Position numbers and translations under genes: made by a program. Source: Macrophomina tecta (taxonomy: Eukaryota; Ascomycota; Dothideomycetes; Botryosphaeriales; Botryosphaeriaceae). Taken from it: a stretch of 64,000 nucleotides of DNA. The stretch's first letter is position 1, and each line of letters starts with the position of its first letter. Location of the stretch: positions 248,001 to 312,000 of the forward strand of contig JAKSGN010000039.1 in the NCBI GenBank assembly GCA_024180945.1, read 5' to 3'. Positions 57,040-64,000 of the stretch are shown piece by piece. The notes below the pieces were generated by a model. The model saw only the letters and a list, made by a program, of their open reading frames with translations, searched no databases and was not told the origin of the DNA.

Positions 57040-59290
57040 CTATTTAGTACTACTTCGTAGCTACTAGTAACGATTTTAAGACCTAAAAGATTCGGTTTTA
57101 TACGTTATCTTATTATATTAAGCGGCTCTATATAACTTTTTTTAGTATAGCTATAAACTTCTACTTTTCGCACTTTCTTAACTCGCTTAATATTAGCTAC
57201 GGCTATAGTATTTTTTACGAGAACTACTTCTCTATACTACCCGCTCTCGCTAATAACGAGACTACACCTAGTTATAGAAGTAATACGAGAATTCGCGCCC
57301 CTTACTACTACGCTATATAGTTTAGCGAGTAGTATCTTATATACTTCTTTTAAGATATTAAGTATAAGGAACTCGTACCGTCGGCGCCGTATAAGTATTA
57401 TACGAATATGTACGAGGCTGGAGATATTATTATCTAGCGCCGTAATTCTAAGAAGAAGCACCCTAGTATTTACTATATAGAGAAAAAGTAGGCCGACAAT
57501 ATTAAGAACTTTAATTTATTCTCTAATAAACTAATATTACGCGTAGTCTTTTAGTTAAAGCTAGAGTAGTACTACCTATATAGTTAAATAGATAAGATCT
57601 ATTTTAGCGAAGTCCTTAGTACTAGTATTATAGAGGCTAATAAGATTATTCTAAATAATAAAAATGCGAGCGACGTTTTTATCTATAATACTACTAACTT
57701 CTACGCTATTTTTAGTACTATTTCGCCTATCGCCTACGATCTTCTAGTATCTAGTCTACGCCGTATCGTTAAAGCTATCTTTAAGTAGGCTAAAATAATC
57801 GTCTATCGGACTATAGATAGGGAAGATGGCTATTTTATCTACTACCTATATAAGCTAAATAGTAGTAGTATCGTCGAGTATCTACTCTTAGACTTTACTT
57901 TAATAAAGGCTAAGGCATCGATATCTAGCTAGCTAATATATTAGTTAGGTAATAGAGGCTTACGCGGACTATACTTCTACTTCGCCCGAGTAACGGCGAC
58001 CAGTAGAGCTAAGAAGAGCGAGGACCTAGTTATAAAATTAAGCTTAGACTTAAAGAATAAGGGTTTATATAACCCGTCTAGCCTAATTACCGCGCCCACT
58101 AATATAGGAGATGCGATAAACGTTAAGACTAAAAAGAAGAATGCTAAGGCTAAGATAGAAACTAAGATAGAGGTTAAAAAGAATACTAAGACTAAGATAA
58201 AGACTAAGGCTAAAATAGATATTAAGATAGAGGCTAAGGGAAAGATTAAGAAAAAGTAGACTAAGAAGTAAACTAAAAAATAGGCTAAGCTAGAGATAGA
58301 TAAGGTTAATTAACCTCTATCTACCGCCTCTATACCGTTATAACACCCTAGAAAAGTAGCTAATTATATACTAAATAGCTGTTTCTCTTACTTATAGAAG
58401 AAATACGGCGAGTACTATAAAATATAAAATGCTAGTAAGCCCTATAAGATATATAATACTAATAACTAGAACTATATTTAAGTAGTATACTCTATCTATA
58501 TAGAATAGTAGGTTTCGCTATAGAGAAAAATTAAGATGGCGACCCCCTTTAAGAGCTAGCCACGCGTATTTTTAGAAAAGATTTATAAGTTAGCTATAAA
58601 CGTAATTAAATATTCTAGCTATTCTATATATTCGTAAGATATCGCCTACGCTAGCGAGTATAGTATGCTATTTAATACTAAACTAGAGCCTATTAATATA
58701 GTATCTATAGTAACCTTTAGCGGTATAGAATAACTATTAAATACTTTTATAGGCTCTTCGCTATTTTAGTCTTCTTTAAATATTTAAAAGTAGAACTCGC
58801 AGCTACTCTAGTAACTTAACTTAGTAGTACTACTAGTAACTACGGCCCTAGTAGTACTATTAAAAAGCGGTAGTCTATTTAATCGCGCGATAAATAGTAT
58901 TTCTACTATAGTAAAGCCTTCGCTATAAAAGTATATAGGTTTGCTACTTAAGAAGGCTAACGCGCTAGTATATAAAATCTTACGGCTTCCTCTTTCTAGG
59001 CTAGAAGTAGACGCGAATAGTAGGCTATTTATACTAGATTTCTTAAAGGATACTAGTAGTAGATAATCTACTAAACTAGTATATAGCGCGGGTAGTAAGA
59101 AAATAATAAAATAGTAAAGATTAGTAAAAAAAAAGAGAATAATGATAAAAAGATAATAAAGAATAGTAAAAAAAAAGAAAATAATAGTAAATAGATAGAG
59201 AAGAATAGTAAAGAAAAAAAAATAGCGGCGAATAAATAAAGAAAGATAATAAGAAGTTAGATAATAAAGAGGGCTATAGGGCTAGATAAA
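57040..59290 (+). pseudogene. large unknown protein with K/E-T-K repeat
   Basis: A ~750-codon frame with RIP stops. The N-terminal ~350 residues have ordinary composition (for example S-L-R-R-I-V-K-A-I-F-K near 57,750-57,785) but no motif I know. Around 58,110-58,310 it becomes a low-complexity repeat of K/E/A/T (x-T-K-x-x). Many AAG codons follow T and may be RIPped GAG, so the ancestor was probably an acidic E-T-E repeat. A basic tail follows near 59,100-59,270. A 74-codon minus frame at 57,237-57,461 is a shadow. Confidence 0.45.
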
Positions 59291-60060
59291 ATTAGCGTAG
59301 CTAAGAAAGATAGAGCTAAGGCTATACTTCTAGTTCGTAGTACTATTAGATAAGCTTATTCTAGTATTTAGTTCTTATAGGGCCTTAGAGGATGCTAAGG
59401 GCTAAGTAGAGTAATATATAGTAGTTAGAAAAAAAAATAAGATAGTAAATAAGTAATAGTTAAAAAAGATAGAGGTAAAACTAAATAAAAAATCTAAAAA
59501 AAAAATTTAAAATAAACTTTTATTACGCACTAGTTAATTAGGCGGACGGGCTAAAGTCTTAGTGCTAAGTATAATAATGATTCTTACTATTTATAGAATA
59601 AATATTAGTTATATAGTATCTAGAATAATTATTAGCTCTATAATCCGAAATTAAAATAATAACCCGTATTAGAATATATTTTATTACGCGATAAGTTATT
59701 AGTTAACCCGAGGAAATATTTAAGCCTAGGCTAGGAGAAATAAACTTTTAGTATAGAATATTTAATCTCGTAATAAAATACCCTTTCTACTATATAGTAA
59801 GAGAAAAGTATTATTTTCTAATACTATAGATAAGTAGTAGGCGGTGCTTTCTAAAATAGTATATTAATTTAGAAATATTATTATATACTAGAGAAGGCTA
59901 ATAATGCCGGTATAGTAATTATAATACTATATACTAGAGAAGGCTAAAATATTATATACTAATTAAAATACTATGTATTAGATAAAGCAGAAAACGCCGA
60001 TATACTAATTAAAATACTAGGTACTAGAGAAAGCTAAAAACGCTAGTATACTAGTAAGTA
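59291..60060. repeat. spacer with palindromes and a ~50-bp tandem repeat
   Basis: RIPped palindromes lie near 59,680-59,697 and 59,759-59,782. Between about 59,882 and 60,056 four units share TACTAGAGAAGGCTAA or TATACTAATTAAAATACTA at ~50-bp spacing. The spacer lies between convergent relic genes. Confidence 0.6.
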
Positions 60061-60089
60061 GAAAGGTATAGTTATAGTAGACTAGATAG

Positions 60090-61400
60090 TATCTACTTAT
60101 ATCTCCTTTGGGTTATTGTTATTAAAGTAATATATGGACTCTATTAGCTAGAGAGTAGGCTCGACGGCCTTATTACTAGTACTAGGCAGTGGCTAGTCTA
60201 GCTATTTATTACTAAACCTAGTATTCGACTAGCTATTAAACCTAGTATTATACTAGTTAATATATGCCTTAATATAGTTTTTATACTTATTCTCTAGTAG
60301 CTTTAGTATTACGTTCGTAGAAAGACGTACGCTTAGGTCTTTAGCTAAAGAGCCCTCTAGTAAGCTAGCGAAGTCGAAAAAGAGCTTACTATTACCTTAA
60401 TAGTAGCGGCCGCTAGCGAATATAGACTCGAAGACGTACTACTTCTTATTATTAGCCGCGCTACCCTAGTTCTTAATAAAAGGCGACCGGTTAAACGTAT
60501 AGTAGTATACTATCACTATAATCGCGAACGTATTAATAGTAAAGATCGCGCGTAGCTAGCTATTTCTATTCTTCTAGAACTCTAGCGAAATATAGCTAGA
60601 GGTAAAGTAGAAGATATTCTAGTTATTTTCTAGCGCCTTAAGCTTCTTCGCGCCTTTAAAGTCCGCTAGCTTAATATTTAGTAGGGCTAGGTACCGGCTA
60701 TTATTATTAGTTAGTAGTACGTTCTAAGGCTTAATATCGCGGTAGATCTACGGCTGCTAGCTATATATCTAGTCGGTATTTTTATCCGTCTTAAGGCCCG
60801 AGCCCTAGCCGGACTAAAGAAAGGCAATAGTCTAGACGAGCTAAAGAAAGATATAATATAGAAGTTTCTTATAGAAAGAAGTCTAACTATTAATCTTATT
60901 ATTATTATCGCCGTAGCTCTAGTTATAAATCTAGGTATATAGATTACCTATATCGCAGTACTCTATTATAAAGATATAGTACTTAGGGTCTAGAATACTA
61001 GAATATTATTTAAATATTTTAATAATTCTCTCCGTCTTATCGTAGAGCCCGGCGGTATAATATAGTAGCTATAGGTTATAGAACTTTCTAGAGATAAACA
61101 AACGGCTAATATAGAGATTAATAGTCTACTATAGTATCTTTATAACGAGCCTCTTTACTACTATAGTATAAATATCCTCCGAGCTACTACCTACGCTATA
61201 CTCGGGCTTATATACGCTAAGATAGCGCTATTAGCGGGTAGATACGGTCTCTAGCTTTATTAGAGTAGCGAGTTTAGCGGTAATCTTAGCCTTAATTAGA
61301 ATAGAAGACTAATACGACTATACCTAGATAGTAGAGGCATTACTAGAGGATTATATACTAGTATTAATACTAAGAGTAATACTATAATAGTATTAGATTT
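60090..61400 (-). pseudogene. protein kinase relic (Ser/Thr type)
   Basis: Read on the minus strand. The catalytic loop I-Y-R-D-I-K-P-x-N-V-L-L lies near 60,754-60,715 (family H-R-D-I-K-P-x-N). The next motif is I-K-L-A-D-F-K-G-A near 60,680-60,650 (D-F-G, the G turned to K). The activation-segment end S-S-Y-I-S-L-E-F lies near 60,605-60,580 (family A-P-E region) and subdomain IX-like sequence near 60,545-60,490. N-lobe sequence extends to about 61,300. It is convergent with the upstream gene and the only minus-strand gene of the block. Boundaries are approximate. RIP stops make it inactive. Confidence 0.65.
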
Positions 61401-61749
61401 ATTATTCGTATTAGAAGTCTTAGTTAGTATACTATTATTAGCCTATATAAATTTAGTTAGAAAGTTTAATAGCTATCTATAGCTTAAGAAGAGGAATAAA
61501 TATAAATATATTTTTATATAGTTATTTATCTATAATATAGCTAAATAAGTAGAATAATTTAGAATAATAAAATATTACTACTATATAGTACGTTTTTCTT
61601 CTAGAAATAGTCGTTTTTTTCTTTATTTCTAGCTAGTGCCGAGTAAGAAATAAGTGAAGAAAATAGAGTATAAGATATTATCCACTACTTAGTAGAAAAT
61701 AAAATTTACTAGTAATAAATTAAATTAAAAATACTATAATAGAAGCGGA
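61401..61749. other. AT-rich spacer
   Basis: Upstream flank of the minus-strand kinase relic. No feature seen apart from strong RIP. Confidence 0.35.
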
Positions 61750-62860
61750 CTAATTTATCGCGTAAGAAAAAAAAAACGTATAGAGAAAATTTACCTATCT
61801 AACTTATCTCTAAGAATACCTAAATTAGAAAAAGTTTACTTTATTATATAAAAAGATAAGATCTAGTTAGAGACTAAATTTACTTCTACTAAATAATATT
61901 AAGTTAACTACAATAGTTAAGATTTATTTTACTAGGCGAGTAATTAATACTTAGGCTTATACTAAATAACGCTAAGTTAACTACGTAGGTATAGGCCTAT
62001 TTTATCGCGTAATAAAATAATACTTAGTTATAAACTAAATTTACTTATATAAGACCGTATTAAGTTAACTATAATAGTAGATACCTATTTCGGCTAGTAA
62101 TGGAAAAATACTCGAGCTTATATTAAGTAAAGTAAAGTTAACTATAAAGGTATAAAACTATTTTATTACGTAATAAAATAATACTAAGCCATTCGCTAAA
62201 TTTACTTATACGCGAGAGCGTTAAGTTAACTAAAACGTTAAAGATTAATTTTATTACGCGACTAACTAATACTCTAGCTTATATTAAATAATACTAAGTT
62301 AACTATATAGATAGAGGCCTATTTTATCGCGCGACGAAATTAATACTTAATTATTAACTAAATTTACTTATATAGGATTTTATTAAGTTAACTATAATAG
62401 TAAAGACCTATTTTATCTAGTAACGAAATAATACTCGGGCTCTTACTAAATAACGCTAAGTTAACTACGTAGGTATAAGCCTATTTTATCGCGCAACGAA
62501 ATAATATTTAGTTAAGAACTAAATTTACTTATACTAGATAGCGTTAAGTTAGCTACTATAATACGGGTCTATTTTATTGTATAATGAAATAGCGCTAGGA
62601 CACCTATTAAATTTACTAATACTAGTTAATATAAAGTTAACTATAATAACTAAGGGCTATTTTATTATATAATGAAATAATATCTAGTTTAGCGCTAAAT
62701 TTATTCGTACTAGATAGTATTAAGTTAGCTACTATAGTACGAACTTATTTCGTTATATAATAAAAAGATACTTACGTACTAACTAATTTTACTTATATTA
62801 GATGCTATAAAGTTAACTATAACAGCTAAGGCCTATTTCGTCGCGCGATAAAATATTACT
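61750..62860 (+). repeat. right palindrome array, ~14 units of ~85 bp
   Basis: Palindrome variants occur near 61,756, 61,840, 61,920, 61,998, 62,085, 62,160, 62,250, 62,321-62,340, 62,410, 62,482, 62,570, 62,660, 62,745 and 62,834-62,853. Each unit also has TAAGTTAACTA and TAAATTTACTTA-like boxes. Same orientation as the left array. Confidence 0.85.
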
Positions 62861-62896
62861 TGCGTACTAACTAATTTTACTTATTAATAGTTAAAG

Positions 62897-63255
62897 TATA
62901 ATAAGCGGGCCTTTATCTCTAAAAATCTAAATACTAAAGAGAAAGAAAATCTATTAAAAAATTTTTTTTAAGTAAATATAAAAAAAAAATAAAAGTAAGT
63001 TAAATATATAATAAAACTAAATACTATATATAAAAACTATATTATTAATAAAATCTAAATTCTATTATTAAAATTAACTATAAAGATTAAAGCTATTTAA
63101 AAAGTATAATATATATATTAATAAAAAAGTATATATAATCTATATATTTAATAAAGATATTATATTTAGTAACTAATTATAATTATTTTATTAAGTAATT
63201 AGATTAATCTATTTAATTTCTAAATAAATAAATCTAATTAATTATAAAAATTATA
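62897..63255 (-). repeat. LTR-A copy, RIP-degraded
   Basis: 359 bp, TATAATAAGCGGG...AATTATA, the minus-strand counterpart of 22,454-22,811. It truncates the right array. Confidence 0.7.
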
Positions 63256-63330
63256 TAATTTTTAATTTATATTTTTTTAGTTTTACTTATTTTTAGTAGA
63301 ACTATTTTTATTTTTTTTATTCTATATAGA
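63256..63330 (-). pseudogene. gag-tail fragment next to LTR-A
   Basis: Its reverse complement aligns with 22,380-22,453 (shared AGTAAAACTAAA). It is cut at 63,331 by the start of LTR-B. Confidence 0.5.
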
Positions 63331-64000
63331 TATTATAAATTTTAGAGAAATAAAAGCCTTATAACTCTATAAATAAAAGATCTATATAAAAAAAGATACT
63401 ATAGAGAGTAAAAATTTATAAAAATAGTAAAATTATAATACTAGTATATTTATATAGAAAAAATAGCCTTAAAAAAGAATAGTATATATAAATCTAAATA
63501 AAGTAGTAATAGAAGTCTATATAAAAACAATATTTATATAATATAATAAGATTATAAAAATACTAACTAAATTAAACTTTTATAAAGAAAGAATATTTTT
63601 AAAAAAAAATTATAAATTTTAAAAACTAGCTTTAGGCTAAAAAAAAATAAGAGAAAGTTAAATAACTTATATAATTTAAAAAATAATAGTTTAGCGATAT
63701 AATACTTTTTTAATTAATATAAAAGTTAAATTTTAAAAAATAAACTTTAGTATCTAAGTTATATAAAATTTATAAAACTTATCTAGATTAACTTAATCTA
63801 AGATTAATAATTTAATACTATTAATTTAGCTATATTAATCTAGCTATATTAATCTAGATTACTATAATTTTTTTATAGTATATAAATATACTTTTTAAAT
63901 AGTACTTTAATTTTTATAATTAACTTAAAGTTCTAATATAATACTATTAAAGATAATAAGCCTAATATATACTATATACTAATATATTATATAATTATTA
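63331..64000 (+). repeat. LTR-B, 3' end outside window
   Basis: Starts TATTATAAATTTTAG and aligns with 28,597 onward. About 670 of the expected ~788 bp are present. Confidence 0.75.

Larger units (their letters stand above)
41814..62896 (+). mobile_element. ~21-kb palindrome-bearing multi-gene element, RIP-degraded, class unknown
   Basis: The block is held together by one repeated signal, the palindrome TTTCGTCGCGCGACGAAA and its RIPped variants. It forms arrays at the left end (41,972-42,565), middle (50,496-52,060) and right end (61,750-62,860) and occurs singly in nearly every intergenic spacer. About 30 bases after many copies stands TAAATTTACTTA, always in the same orientation. Relic genes: OrsD-like zinc-finger protein, RecQ-type helicase, SNF2 ATPase, unknown repeat protein, and a minus-strand kinase. 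No recombinase, DDE transposase, RT or polymerase was recognised. The right end is cut by an LTR-A element at 62,897, so termini are not certain. That RIP reached it implies it was repeated in the genome. It could be a giant transposon, a helicase-bearing subtelomeric block, or an endogenised DNA virus. Confidence 0.6.

Noticed and set aside
57237..57461. 74-codon minus frame
   Set aside because: Shadow of the unknown plus-strand relic 57,040-59,290.
41814..62896. Starship element (DUF3435 captain)
   Set aside because: No tyrosine-recombinase R...H-x-x-R...Y pattern was seen near either end on either strand, though RIP could hide it.

Overview
The window is a stretch of a filamentous ascomycete (Pezizomycotina) chromosome. 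About four fifths of it has been degraded by repeat-induced point mutation (RIP). In 1-32,300 and 42,600-64,000 the dinucleotides CA and TG are almost absent, TA is in large excess and CG is kept, which is the footprint of C-to-T change at CpA on both strands. Reading frames of known families are therefore full of TAA/TAG in place of CAA/CAG/TGG, and nearly every gene there is a dead relic. Short GT...AG introns (55-66 bp, with branch-like CTAAC/CTAAT) in the intact genes fit the same kind of fungus.

Layout. (1) 1-10,953: a Ty1/copia element on + (5' end outside the window), interrupted in its integrase by a second complete copia element on - (1,783-7,786; 219-bp LTRs; 5-bp target duplication CTATA). 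(2) 10,954-30,900: nested Ty3/gypsy elements. A C-type element with its 3' LTR (15,697-16,063) is followed by gypsy fragments. A complete 8,981-bp B-type element then runs from 20,404 to 29,384 (788-bp LTRs, target duplication ATTAC) and sits inside a second C-type copy whose 3' LTR is 30,008-30,388. The B element has an antisense accessory ORF between pol and the 3' LTR, and a 166-bp mini-LTR insertion in its 5' LTR. (3) 30,900-34,920: a miniature LTR element (TRIM-like), a fold-back repeat, a non-RIPped solo LTR with perfect target duplication, a MULE transposase relic and another LTR. (4) 34,920-41,813: a gene island with normal base composition. It holds a two-exon gene of unknown function (-), a four-exon secreted NucA/NucB-type nuclease (+), a third gene of unknown function (-), an old diverged LTR, and repeats that flank the nuclease region. 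(5) 41,814-62,896: the most unusual part, about 21 kb of RIP-degraded multi-gene sequence. All of its intergenic spacers and three long arrays carry one palindrome, TTTCGTCGCGCGACGAAA, and its RIPped derivatives. Its relic genes are an OrsD-like zinc-finger protein followed by a RecQ-type helicase, a SNF2 ATPase, an unknown protein with an acidic/lysine-rich repeat, and a protein kinase on the opposite strand. I see no tyrosine recombinase, DDE transposase, polymerase or reverse transcriptase in it. (6) 62,897-64,000: LTR-A and LTR-B fragments of the same gypsy families.

Only three genes look possibly alive (35,186-36,267; 38,388-39,222; 39,911-40,512). The rest is a fossil record of nested insertions, the palindrome-bearing 21-kb block being the best candidate for an undescribed mobile or viral-type element. 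Functions of RIPped genes are read from conserved motifs by eye; no database search was possible.
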